Assembly: GCF_033958435.1 (NCBI RefSeq)
Contig: NC_134152.1
Coordinates: 16,106,001 to 16,170,000 of the forward strand
Length of the DNA stretch: 64,000 nucleotides
DNA from: Carettochelys insculpta
Lineage: Eukaryota > Chordata > Testudines > Carettochelyidae
Direction: 5' to 3'
Shown here: piece after piece, positions 1 to 10,289 of the stretch
Layout: the number at the start of each line of letters is the position of its first letter
How positions within the stretch are numbered: position 1 is the first letter of the stretch
Made by a program: the position numbers and the translations under genes
The notes under the pieces: generated by a model
The model's database searches: none
What the model was told of the DNA's origin: nothing
What the model saw: the letters and a program-made list of their open reading frames with translations, nothing else

Positions 1-488
1 CATTTCTACTTAATTGTCCACTATGTTTTTCCTTTACTCTCTTAGCTCCTCTTTTTCCTTTCCTGCCACTTCAAAATAATCTGCTATCATATCTTGACAT
101 GATTTCTTCCTGCTCCACATTTGTGGCCCCCTCATTTCAGTGGGCACTGGGGCGTCTCCTCCGGGTTGCAAGGTCATTTTCTGAAAAGACAAAAGTTGAA
201 ATATTAAGGGCATTGTCAACAGCAACATTTTTATCTTTACTCGGAATAACGAGCTTACTGACAGAATAAATGGCTGTCTGTCTCCATGGAAGGACATATT
301 GCAACTATAGGGTCACTCTGTGGACTCTTGAGGCTGAAGAATGCACGATTCCTAGAAGAATGATTTAACCTCTTCTGTAGCTGACGTTTACCTTCAACAC
401 AGTGGTAAACTATCTTCCATTCACAGTAAAAAACTTTGCCACGTGTCCAATCATCTGCTGGCTCAGGGAGAGAGAAGGGGTTCCTGTA
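1..488. other. no gene recognised
   Basis: A/T-rich sequence with no recognisable protein, RNA gene or repeat family. Short open frames on both strands have no family resemblance and no splice or codon evidence. Confidence 0.4.
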
Positions 489-800
489 TATCTGATTGGC
501 TGCTGGCACAGCCGGGGGGCATGCTGGGGGGGGAGAGGCCTGCTACATGGGCTTCTTAGAACAGTGCCTGGATTTTAAAGCAGACTGCTCAAGGAGTTTA
601 AAAATCATTAAAAGTCACTGGAGGTGCATACATGAACCAGGGCAGGGTCTGACTGCCCACAGGCCCAAAGGAGGGGCAGCTACTGTGTGTCCAAGCAGAT
701 GCTGGCCCTGGGGGGAGGAGGTGGCTGCAGCGTGGGCTTCTTAAAGGAGCACCTTGATTTTAAAGCTGCTCCATGACTTAAAAGCCAGTCAGGCTGCAGG
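489..800. repeat. imperfect tandem duplication, two units
   Basis: Two diverged units follow one another, about 489-605 and 695-800. Each has a G-run (GCTGGGGGG or CTGGGGGG), then GGGCTTCTTA, then GATTTTAAAGC followed by a CTGCTC-like stretch. The similarity is visible by eye but far from perfect. I do not know the repeat family. The open frames here are products of the G-rich repeat and not a gene. Confidence 0.4.
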
Positions 801-1249
801 AGTTTTGGTCTGTGCTGGGTGGGTCGCTGACCAAAAATCACTAGTGACTCACAAAACTTCCCATGTGTTCAGGGTTGCCAAAGGAGACATCAGCCTCCTC
901 AGAATAAGAGAAAGGGATAAGGAAAGACTGTTAGTTCTGTCTGGGTACAATCCTGAAAAATTTGCGAAAACACTCTGAGGGGCAATGATTCCAATGACAG
1001 TCAGCTGGTCTTTTAGCCCAAACAGTACAGGTGTCTGCACTAAGCTTCAGAGGTCCCAGGTTTGAGGACCCCTCCACCCTGTGGGCAGTTACACAGAGGG
1101 CCTCATCCATGATTTCAAATGACTTTCAGCTTAGGCTTCTTTTAAGAAACTTTATTAAGTCTGATTTTCAAAAGTGAGAAGGAGCCATAGCTCCTACTGA
1201 TTTCAGTGGGGGCTACAAATGCCAAAGTGTGTCTGAAAACTACTTGTCG

Positions 1250-1470
1250 TATTCATAATATCCTCTAACAATCAGTGCCAAAGACTGACCATGTGTTGTG
1301 TGAAAAAGTATTTCCTTTTGTTGTTTTAAACCTGCTGCATAATAGTTTCATTATGTGACCCAGGCTCTGGTGTTATGCAAAAGGATAAATCACACTTTCT
1401 TATTCATGTTCTCCACACCATTTATGATTTCATAGGCCAGTATCATATGTCCCCTTTGCCTTTGGTGAGT
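1250..1470 (-). repeat. CR1-type LINE fragment (3' part of RT ORF)
   Basis: Read on the minus strand, the sequence gives the CR1 C-terminal pattern GDMILAYEIINGVENMNKK, followed by the usual stretch before the 3' UTR (a run like CAGGTTTAAAACAA, then TTTTTCACACAA). The same block is seen in the better CR1 copy at 48850-49030. It is a short, decayed 5'-truncated fragment with several stops. The family call rests on this internal comparison and on the known CR1 protein pattern. Confidence 0.65.
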
Positions 1471-1479
1471 GCAGGGACA

Positions 1480-2430
1480 GTCTTACCCCTCCCCATAGCA
1501 ACTTAGCTGGAGGAACAAAGTGGAGCTAAGTTGCTCCACTTCCCCTCCCACTGCCGCTGAGTGCTGAATGGGAGAGGAGACAGACCACTGTGGAGGGCAC
1601 CAGGTCACCTGGCTAGTCTCTTTGCCAGCTTCTGACCAGTCCCATGCTCCTTCTGCCCACAGCATTAAGGGGCTCATAAACCCTCATGCCCCCATGTGTT
1701 GCCCCTGCTCATCCCTCATCTGTCCAACTTTTCACTTCTTGCAAACTTCTGGTTTTTGTTGAAGCTTACTGAAGATTTCTGTGTTAGGCCAAGCTGGCTG
1801 CCTGCCATATTTACTATGCTTTCCGCAAACTGGAAGGTTTTTTCCTCTGCCTTCAATACAACTCTTTTAAAATACAACCAGGTCTCCTGGACTCCATTCC
1901 CCATCACATCAGCCTCCCATGGGATCCTGCCCATCAGTTTCCCAAGAGAGTCAAAATCTGCTCTTCTGAAGTCCGGGGTCCATTTTTTCCTGCTTTTCTT
2001 TCTTCCAGTAGGTGAGTGACACTGGAGCCAGAGAGGGGCTTGGTTGATGGTGGGTGGAAAACACCCTCTAATTTTTCCCCATGGATGCTCCAACCTTGGA
2101 ACACCCATGGAGTCAGGGCCTATGATTGTGTTAAGTATCTCTTCACAATTTACCCATTCAGTAAAAAAAAACCTGAAGCAAAATAGCATTAAACTCCTCA
2201 TTCTTATTCCTATTGTACATTATTAGTGCTTCTTCCCTGCTAAGTAAAGGACCAACTTTCCCTTGTTTTTCTCTTCCTCCTAATGTATTTATAGAATGTC
2301 TCCTTGTTGCCTTTTATGTCCCTAGTTAAATGTAACTCATTTTGTACTTTAGCATTTATGGTTTTATCCCAAAACACGTGTTATTCTTTTGTACACTTCC
2401 TAAGCCATTTTAATTTGATTTGACCATAGA
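1480..2430. other. probable old interspersed repeat, unclassified
   Basis: Minus-strand translation near 2230-2420 gives a lysine-rich stretch, roughly [15 protein letters not shown], that resembles the linker before the RT domain of non-LTR retrotransposons. The part at 1690-2230 also has the look of an old amniote interspersed repeat. Boundaries and family cannot be fixed by eye. No host gene is apparent. Confidence 0.3.
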
Positions 2431-4370
2431 TCATCTCCTCAATGATGTTGACTTGTCAGGTTGCTTTTCATAGCATTGCAAACAAGGAGTTAATTCCTTG
2501 TCACACTCAGCTAGGCACCTTTTCAAATGCTACTGGGAATGTGGAGAGAGGCAGCCAGCTGAGGCACTGGCTATAACCCAGCAGCTAAATCTGAATGGCC
2601 AGCAGGAGCTCCCCTAGGCATTGCTGACAGGCTGACAGACAGCAAGCTCCTTATTACAAAGGCAGGGAGTGCAGGAAGTGAATGGCAGGGAAGTTTCAAG
2701 AGTTTATGGCCCAGAACGCTATTCCCCAGTTTTATTCCCTTCAATGAGCAGGGTGGGAAATCTCATCACTGTGTTGTCTGCAATATAAATTTCATCCATT
2801 TTTACTGGGGAGTTTGGATTAGTAAACAGTTTTATTTGGGGGACTCAGTTGTGGCATATACCAGACTAGAAACCCAGCCATACAGATGCCTTTATATCCC
2901 AGCTTTATGTCCCTTCAGCTGCCTCAACACACCCATATGTGCAGATCCAAATTCAATGTCATGAGCCAGCTGGTTGACTTTTGTTCTTTCTAATAAAGAA
3001 AACCCACTCACAGCTCACTTGAGAACTGTTAGCAACTCCTGTGCAGTAGGTGTAGAATTAGTATGTTCCTGATGAGTCAATTGGAAGTGCTTGGTTCTGT
3101 ATTTTTCATCTTTCTGTTGTCAGCTCTGTTTTAGTTTCCTGCTTAGTTTCCCCATAGAAATGTTCCGTGTGGCAGGGAAGATAGTCCTAGAGAAAAATAA
3201 AGCAAAGCACCTGGGAATTTATTTAGTCTTCAAGGATACATTTTTAAAACTGTTTTCTAGGCCATCCCAAAATTAATAAAAATGTGTTAAAATATAGTTT
3301 CTATATAAGTGGAAAGGAAATTGGTAAGTAAAATGAAAAATTACTCAGACTTTAAAATGACTAGCCACAGAAATATATAAAATAACATCCCTTTCTAGTT
3401 CTACAAAGACTGCATTTAAAATGATGTTAGTCACCGTAACACAATATTCCTCCAAATCTCCACCCCACATCTTTGAAAATAAAATTCACTCAAGTGGCCT
3501 GCAGCTATCACAAGACGGTTTAAATAACACAGTTCAAATGAAGCCTGGCAGAGAGTCAATGATTTGAATCACCTTGTTAAATAGCAACGCAAGCAGCTCA
3601 GTCTTTTTGAATACAGCAATTACTTCTTCTTTTAAAGATGCTTTTTTGTGCTTATTCATGTATATATATTCACTTTAATTGCCATATCCGTTCAGTTTTC
3701 AAAATTTTCCCTGTAACCGATACACAGATGACATCCCATTAGCTAATGGAACATGCAGACCCACGTCTGCTGATGATGATTGTGTCTCATGTTGCTCTTG
3801 AACATCTGTAGGAATTAAATTATCCTACAGAGATTTTTTTGCATCTGCTTAAAACCAAGGCAAAATGTTAAAGGAACAGGAACATTAGCAGGGTTCAAAT
3901 ACTGTTCCAGGAAAAGGTTGTGCAGGGCATTTAGCTTAATAGAATCCTGCAAAAAATTCAGAAAAAAGGTTTTCTGAGTAGAGATCAGAAATAGCACAAT
4001 TCTGAGCTGGTAGTTGCTAGTCCTTAGCTCTTGTTTTCTTTCATTTAAAACTAAAGCTGTTAGGAACTCCATCTAGGGTCCACAGATAGACCTGCTTGGA
4101 GCACTTCGGAGAAGCAGGGCCCAAAATAAGAAACTCGAGTGCTCTTTTGGCTTTAAATGGTTTGTTTGTTATGTGCAACCAATGCATTAAGGAAGAATGA
4201 AGTAGCTGCTCTGAGTAACATGGGATGCTCAATTTTCTTGCTTTCAGAGTGCAAATTTCTGAGACAGGCTGTTGAAGAACAGAACCTGTTCTGGAAAGAA
4301 GGTTTGACATTGCATTTTAAAATGATGGATTTTGTAACCGCTGTCTAGGCTTACAACAACTCTTGTGCCA
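2431..4370. other. unassigned stretch, no gene seen
   Basis: A/T-rich DNA with short frames only. No protein family, structured RNA or clear repeat boundary was recognised. Confidence 0.4.
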
Positions 4371-4581
4371 AGTGAGGTGTCTAATGAAAGCTGGTGATTC
4401 ACTGACTCTGTTCTGCTTATATGTGTAATTTTTGTTACTCTCCTCTGTCCACATCTTTCCCTAAAGTGTGATGCCCAGAACTGGACACAGTACTCCAGCT
4501 GAGGCCTCATCAATAGTGAGGAGAGCTAGACAATTACCTTCAATGTGGTATATAAAATGCTTCTGCCACTATACCCTAGAA

Positions 4582-4893
4582 CAGGGGACAACAAATTTGG
4601 GGGAGTGAAATGTCATGAGAGGGGTGCACAGCACAACCCATTTTTGGGTCTCAGGCTTACCCAACTATGTTGAAATATTTTATTGTTTTATGTATGTATG
4701 TTCACATTTATATACCAATTAATAAAGGTTTAAAATTCTACACACTTATTTTTTCACACATGCTGAAAATGTTTTTATATGAAAATAACTATAATTTCCA
4801 TCAGTTTGTATTACATTAGACAGGTTGGGAGCAGACCCTGCTAATTGCGGGAACAAAAAGTGGGGCCCAATGTAAAAAGTTTGCTCACCCCTG
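4582..4893. mobile_element. non-autonomous hAT-like element
   Basis: The left end begins CAGGGGACAACAAATTT and the right end is AAAAGTTTGCTCACCCCTG, an imperfect terminal inverted repeat of hAT type. The flanking 8-mers ccctagaa (4574-4581) and ctgtagaa (4894-4901) match at 6 of 8 positions, fitting the 8-bp target duplication of hAT transposons. The A/T-rich interior has no transposase. It lies inside the minus-strand CR1. Confidence 0.7.
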
Positions 4894-5356
4894 CTGTAGA
4901 ATGACATTAACCTTTTCCAGAAAAGCCTCACACTGTTGACTTATAGTCCATTTGTGATCCATTGTGACTCCCAGATCCTTTTCAATGGTACTACGGCCAA
5001 GTCAGCTATTTCTTCTTGTAGTTGTACATTTGATTTTAAATGTAATACTCTGGATATTATTAAAAACAACAAGAAGTCCTGTAGCACCTTATACATTAAT
5101 AGATATTTTGTAGCATAAGCTTTTGTGGGCAAAGACCTGCTTTGTCAGATGTGTGAGTGGGGGGTTTCAGAGGAGGATTTAAAGAGGGAGTCTCAATCAA
5201 GGGGAGGGCCAGAACTGACAAGGTCTAGTCAGTCGGGGTGGATGTGGCCCATTATCAGCAGTTAATGTGGAGCAGTTGTGAGCATCAAGAGAGGAGGAAT
5301 CAAGTCAGTTCAGTCTTGCCCATTGTCAGTTGCTAATGTGGAGGTGTGAACATCAA

Positions 5357-5733
5357 GGCTATGTCTACATCAGCCCCAAACTTCAAAATGGCCATGTAAA
5401 TTAGCATGCGGGCGGCCGCGGCACTTCGAAATTGACGCGGCTCGCCGCAGCGCGTCTCATCCTGACAGGGCTCCTTTTCGAAAGGACCCCGCCTACTTCG
5501 AAGTCCCCTTATTCCTATGAGCAGATGGGAATAAGGGGATTTCAAAGTAGCCGGGGTCCTTTTGAAAAGGAGCCCCGTTGGGACGAGCCGTGCAGTGGCA
5601 AGCCGCGTCAATTTCGAAGTGCCGCCCGCATGCTAATGAGGCGCTGAATATGTATTTCAGCACTTCATTAGTAAACTTCGAAATGGCCATTTACATGGCC
5701 ATTTTGAAGTTTGGGCCTAGTGTAGACACGGCC
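5357..5733. mobile_element. palindromic MITE, copy 1 (GGCTRTG family)
   Basis: The ends are GGCTATGTCTACA and TGTAGACACGGCC, flanked by the 3-bp duplication CAA (5354-5356 and 5734-5736). The empty site can be read from the other Penelope arm (6160-6180), which confirms both the boundaries and the duplication. The element is one long inverted repeat with its centre near 5525, where CTTATTCC meets GGGAATAAG. It carries CTTCGAA-type motifs and subterminal palindromes. This copy shows more substitutions than those at 8678, 23878 and 53955. There is no coding capacity; open frames on both strands only mirror the palindrome. Confidence 0.85.
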
Positions 5734-5736
5734 CAA

Positions 5737-5942
5737 GAGTGGAAAAACTGCTTTTGTAATGGACCAACTACTTCCAGTCTCTGTTCAATCCTTGGTTCAT
5801 GGAGTCAAATTTGCAAATGAATCGCAGCTCTGAATTTTCTCTTTGCATTTTATTTTTGAAATTTTTTTGTTGTAGGACTGCTACTTTTACGTCTGTCACT
5901 TAGCGTGCAGGGAGATGGAAATGTTCTCCTACAGGCTTTTGT
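5737..5942 (-). pseudogene. Penelope-like GIY-YIG ORF, 3' end (left arm)
   Basis: The minus strand carries the C-terminal region of the Penelope endonuclease ORF in degraded form. It runs from the central junction of the composite toward 5737 and continues beyond the MITE into the 3' UTR. It matches the right-arm copy at the nucleotide level, with frequent substitutions and stop codons in place of sense codons. The catalytic GIY-YIG part is absent because of 5' truncation. Confidence 0.65.
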
Positions 5943-6185
5943 ATGGACGTCAGGAATGGTAACGTACAAAAATCTGTAGGAGAGCACTTCAATCTCCCTG
6001 GACACTCACTAACAGATTTAAAAGTAGCAGCCCTACAACAAAAAAATTTCAAAAATAAAATGCAAAGAGAAACTGAAGAACTGCAATTCATTTGCAAATT
6101 TAACTCTGTCAACCAAGGATTGAACAGAGACGGGGAGTGGTTCGCCCATTACAAAAGCAGTTTTTCCGCTCTTGATGTTCACACC
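5943..6185 (+). pseudogene. Penelope-like GIY-YIG ORF, 3' end (right arm)
   Basis: The translation contains GEHFNLPGHSLTDLKVAAL, then KMQRETEELQFICKF, then GLNRDGEWFAHY. This is the C-terminal part of the endonuclease ORF of Penelope-like elements. It aligns block by block with the other family in this window (51050-51190, minus), which has GVGHSVKDLRV, LEREAAELSFTFKF and GLNQDGNFLGHY. The GIY-YIG catalytic segment lies upstream of the truncation and is missing, so this is not functional. Confidence 0.8.
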
Positions 6186-6387
6186 TCCACATTAGCAACT
6201 GACAATGGGCCACATCCCCCCTGACTCAACTGACTTGATTTCTCCTCTCCTGATGTTCACATCTCCACATTAACTGTCAATAATGGGCCATATCCACCCT
6301 GGCTGAATAGACCTTGTGAGCTCTGGCCCTCCCCTTGACTGAGACTCCCTCTGTAAATCCTCCTCTGACATGCCCTTCCCCATGTAT

Positions 6388-6426
6388 CTGATGAAGTGGG
6401 GTCTTTGTCCACGACAGTTTATGCTC
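6388..6426 (+). ncRNA. decayed hammerhead-like core in Penelope terminus
   Basis: CTGATGA (6388-6394) is followed by one A and a hairpin GTGGGG/TCCAC. The GAAA box is mutated to GACA (6413-6416). A short stem III ends in CTC. The loss of GAAA makes activity unlikely. Penelope-like elements are known to carry hammerhead motifs; assignment here is by pattern. Confidence 0.4.
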
Positions 6427-6898
6427 CAAAATATGTTAGTCTATAAGGTGCTACAGGACTTCTTGTTGTTTTTGAAGATACAGACTAATCAGCCACCCCT
6501 CTGATACTTGGATATTATTGAATTTTATGTTGATTTCAGAGCAATTCTCCACTTTGTGAAGTTTGTTTTGAATTGTCATCCCAGCCTCCAGTTTTGCAGT
6601 GTTTTGCAGCGCCTCCCAGTCAGATGCCATCCGTATATTTTATAAGCATATACTTTGCTCATTATACAAATCATGAATTAAAATATAGGACTGACCCCCC
6701 TCGCAGGACTCCATTAGATACATACTCCCTGCTCAGAAGCAAGCCATTTAGAACTACTTTTTTGAGTGCAGGCTTTCAGCCAGCTGTGCACCCATTTTAT
6801 GCTAATTTAATCTAGACCACATTCTTCTATGTTTCAAAAGCATTAAAATCAAGACATATCCCATCTACTGCAGCCCACCTATTCAGTAGCCTCATAAC

Positions 6899-7101
6899 CA
6901 ATGTTCCCTCTAATCTCTTCTATCCATGTGTGGAATTTTTCCATCCACATGTGGAATAATTTTTATGTACACTGAGGCATGTGTGAATGTGCACTGCCAA
7001 TAGAAACAAAAATTTAGCTGTGGGATCTGTGCTAGTCATCTGGGTGGTGCCTGAATCTCTCCCAAGTGGCTGCACAAGCACCAAGTTTACAGGGAACACT
7101 G
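6899..7101. mobile_element. non-autonomous hAT-like element (CAATGTTCCC ends)
   Basis: The left end is CAATGTTCCCTCTAA and the right end TTACAGGGAACACTG. The flanking 8-mers ctcataac and ctaataat match at 6 of 8, as expected for an old hAT insertion. The element has no ORF. It belongs to the same family as 38376-38562. Confidence 0.75.
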
Positions 7102-7109
7102 CTAATAAT

Positions 7110-8395
7110 CCATAATAATATTAATGAATCCTCATATCAATAACCCCACTGAATGGAGCATAGTTAAGGTTAATTGGGAGAGTCTTCACAGCGAGTTTCT
7201 TTGTGCTCAAGAATTTGCTATAATGTTCCTTTAATGGAATTACTTGTACGTACCATTTGTTTCTCTCTCTCTCTCTCTCTCCATTTCTTAATAGAGCATT
7301 TTATCGTTGAATACACAATGGTACACAAAATATATACAGATCTCAGCAGCACCTTCATAAACATGGAGGTTCAGCTACTTTAGAACTTCATTTTCGCAAG
7401 GTTGTAGCCTTCACAAGGCAGAAGAGGAGCATCTCCTATAAAGCTGAACCAAGGACTGGGTTCACAGGCACCCTAAGCCATGAACAGTTGCAAAAGAACT
7501 TGGCTTCATACGTGACTTCAGGCTGTGCAACATATCACTTTTGGTAAACTGGTCAGAAAATTGGAGCTGCATTGTGCAGAGATTGGTTCAGAAACTACTG
7601 GAATTAAATGTGGACTTGGTCTAACATCACACTGCACTGTTACACAACAGTGAAGGACAAGCAGTGAAGAAGAACTCTGCATGTAACTATAATTAGAAGA
7701 GGGATTAGGGTACGCTGAATGTAATTATCCAAGATGGCATTTGCCCAGACTCCAGGGATAACAAAGCTACTTTTGAAAAAGTTGTCAGGGGATCATATGA
7801 CCAGAACTGTTTAGAATTTAGAGTTTATGGCTCGTATCAGAAATGCAAATTTCAGAGCACACTGAAAGTCTGCATCAGAAGAAAGAGCTAAAGAATCTTG
7901 TCCACTTTCTATCATCAGCTCCTTGCACTCAGTCCTTCTGGGCCTCTTGAAGCTGTTGCAGGATGAGGTCCTGCTTTGTTCTTTTCTTGCAGCACATCAC
8001 AGTGAGCCTGTCACTCCCACTTGCACTACCTGTTGAAGACAGTCAAGGTCAAAATTTAGATACAATTTTTGAGTGTGACACTAGGCACAGAGCCACACAA
8101 TGAATGGGTGTCTGTTTTACTATCACTACAACTTTTGTTTTACAAGGCCACTTTTGACTTCTTAAGGCTGACAATGAATCAGTCTCTGCAGAATAGAAGT
8201 TGTAACTTCTCCGGACCATTTCATTGCTGGCATGATAACATCCTGCCAGCTAAGGGGACAGGGAGACAGAACTCAGCAGTCATGTGGCAGGTGAGAGGGA
8301 CTAATACTACCATCCACATGGTGGGCTGCAGTGCAGGGAAAGCTCTGTAAAATGTAAAGTTCAGAAAACAACTTTTTTGGTGTCTCCTCCTAAAT
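7110..8395. other. unassigned stretch with a short (TC)n tract
   Basis: No gene recognised. A (TC)n dinucleotide tract of about 20 bp lies at 7262-7281. The rest is ordinary A/T-rich sequence with short frames that resemble nothing I know. Confidence 0.4.
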
Positions 8396-8399
8396 CCTG

Positions 8400-9387
8400 T
8401 GCCGGGAAGAAGCCATTTAAAGCACAGAAAGCCCATGCTGGACATGCCATTGTTCAAAAGCAGGGTCCACATAGCCCAGCTACTGCATGATGTGGGGAAG
8501 AGGGTGAGCCCAATGGTTCCATTCTGGGTCTCTTTTGCGACCCTGAGAACTGGAACCCTGAGAACTCTGAGAACTCATGGCCACATGCGATCACTCCTGA
8601 GGTCTGCTAGCCATGCTGGCCAGAAGGAAATGAATTCAAATTCTTCGGCTTCCTGTTACCTAGTTCCTGCACACCTGGGCTGTGTCTACACGTGCCCCAA
8701 ACTTCGAAATGGCCATGCAAATGGCCATTTCGAAGTTTACTAATGAAGCGCTGAAATGCATATTCAGCGCTTCATTAGCATGCGGGTGGCAGCCGCGCTT
8801 CGAAATTGACACTCCTTGCCGCCGCGCGGCGCATCCAGATGGGGCTCCTTTTCGAAAGGACGCCGCCTACTTCCCATGAGCTCATGGGAATAAGGGGACT
8901 TCGAAGTAGGCGGTGTCCTTTCGAAAAGGAGCCCCGTCTGGACGCGCCACGCGGCGGCAAGGAGCGTCAATTTCGAAGCGCGGCTGCCGCCCGCATGCTA
9001 ATGAAGCGCTGAATATGCATTTCAGCGCTTCATTAGTAAACTTCGAAATGGCCATTTGCATGGCCATTTCGAAGTTTGGGGCACGTGTAGACACAGCCCT
9101 GGAGAGCAGCAGAGGTGAAAGTGTTCAGAACGGACACATTAGGGGCATTGTGGGATACCTCTGGAGGCCAGTAAAATCAGTTTATAATAATGCTGTTTCC
9201 ATACTAGCATTAATTCAACTTATTAAATTCGAACTTGCAGTTCCTTCTCCTGAGAAGGCTGGGGGCTAAAAAGTTGACTTTAATGTCCCTTAAAAGCAAC
9301 CTAATGATTTTGCAGTGAAGACGGTCACATTATAAAATCGAGTTAAGTCCCTTAAAATTGACTTTGTGCTCTAGTGTAGATATAACC
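8400..9387. mobile_element. Harbinger-like non-autonomous element, partial
   Basis: After removal of the MITE at 8678-9098, the sequence around GAGAGCAG, GGGCATTGTGGGATAC and the following A/T-rich end match the right end of the element at 26723-28371 and that at 57912-59876. The right terminus is CTAGTGTAGATATAACC at 9387. The left terminus was not found, so the start given is a guess. No intact transposase is present. Confidence 0.5.
8678..9098. mobile_element. palindromic MITE, copy 2 (GGCTRTG family)
   Basis: The ends are GGCTGTGTCTACA and TGTAGACACAGCC, with CTG on both sides (8675-8677 and 9099-9101). The related element at 28085 shows the uninterrupted sequence CCCCTGGAGAGCAG, confirming the insertion point. 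It is a near-perfect palindrome, except that the left arm lacks about 15 bp next to the centre (CTTCCCATGAGCTCATGGG). CpG sites are largely intact, which suggests a young copy. Confidence 0.9.
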
Positions 9388-10018
9388 TAGGTGCCTAGGG
9401 AGAAATCAGGTAGTGAATAGGATGTAAGGTGTAGAGATAGATTATTACCTCCAGCAACAGTGAGGAAAGTTAACAGAAAAGGTGCGTGGAACCAACTTTA
9501 GACCCAGTTCAGCAAAGTACCTTAGCACATATCTAAACTTCAGTGCTTAGCATTATGCATGTATTCTGAAGGTTTGCTGAATCCAGATTAGATCAAGTGT
9601 GTACTTAAAATTGAAAACATAGTTAAATGATTTGCCAAATTGGGATTTTCATGGGCCATTCACGGGCCCATTGTCACCTGGGAAGCCCCTGACAGTCAGT
9701 CTCCAAATTTGATGGGGTAACTCAAGTGTTTAAAGTTAAGCATGTGGAGGCTTGATGCAGATTATCATGGTGCTTTTTTAATTCTTTGCTGGAAAGTCAT
9801 TCTTTTGGCGGACTGTATTTCCAGTTGCATTTATTCTGAACTATTTTGCTTTATTCTTTTCAGTCAACTTTTATTGACATTGGGAAGACTTTATTCAAGA
9901 TTAAGTTTGGGTTGCTCTTTTTCATCTTCTTTGTCTTCTTACGTGTTCCTTTTCTATGGTTTATGTACGGAAGGAAATAATCTCACAATGAGGAATGAAA
10001 GACGGGAGGTCAGATTTA
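9388..10018. other. unassigned stretch
   Basis: No gene, RNA or repeat recognised. Confidence 0.35.
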
Positions 10019-10286
10019 GGTCTGGTCTACATCAGGTAACAAAGTTAATCCCACATACGCAATTCCAGCTATGTCATTAGTATAGCTCGAATTGACATAT
10101 CAGGATTGACTTTATTCCCTGGTGTAGACTGTGGCTCTTTGGCTCTTGCCAACATCCATTACTCCATGAGATAGTGTAGAGTACTAGGGCTGATGGCTGA
10201 GCCTAAAGAGATTGATTTTGCCTTGTCCTCGATCTCCGGATGATCAATCACTGCATGCCAAACGTTCCGTAAGTATATTCAGACCC
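10019..10286. mobile_element. small TIR element (GGTCTGGTCTACATC end)
   Basis: The left part (GGTCTGGTCTACATCAGG, then ACGCAATTC and AGCTATG) and an internal AAAGAGATTGATTTTG block are shared with the element at 33109-33303. The right end is decayed (TATTCAGACCC). It is non-coding and older than the palindromic MITEs. Confidence 0.5.
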
Positions 10287-10289
10287 TAA

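Larger units (their letters stand above)
5062..6508. mobile_element. Penelope-like composite, two copies head to head
   Basis: Two 5'-truncated Penelope-like copies are joined at their 5' sides near 5943 and point outward. The left arm is on the minus strand (5942 down to 5062, interrupted by a MITE at 5357-5733). The right arm is on the plus strand (about 5943-6508). Both carry the C-terminal coding end of the GIY-YIG ORF, then the same 3' UTR and the same terminal block (ends of type TATAAGGTGCTACAGGACTT). The two arms differ by many substitutions, so they are not a simple fresh inverted duplication. The whole unit is bracketed by an exact 11-bp direct repeat, tggatattatt, at 5051-5061 and 6509-6519. 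This indicates insertion as one unit. The right end carries the additional GATACAGACTAATCAGCC-type extension, which the left end lacks. Confidence 0.85.
4380..7135 (-). pseudogene. CR1 LINE RT remnant, split by four insertions
   Basis: Minus-strand translation gives scattered CR1 reverse transcriptase blocks in the correct order. Near 7130-6560 there are pieces like WAAVDGICLDF and GVLRGG, where an intact copy has the GVPQGS block. Near 5040-4900 the minus strand reads QLQEEIADL and later LGV-type pieces. Near 4513-4420 it reads MRPQLEYCVQFWASHFRE then RRVTKI, the CR1 C-terminal block. Stops and frameshifts are frequent, so this is a dead copy. It is interrupted by a hAT-like element (4582-4893), a Penelope composite (5062-6508, with a MITE inside) and another hAT-like element (6899-7101). 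Removing these brings the CR1 pieces back together. The 5' part is missing. Confidence 0.7.

Noticed and set aside
8678..9098. CRISPR-like array of palindromic repeats
   Set aside because: The repeats are not direct, have no regular spacers, and belong to a MITE in a vertebrate genome.
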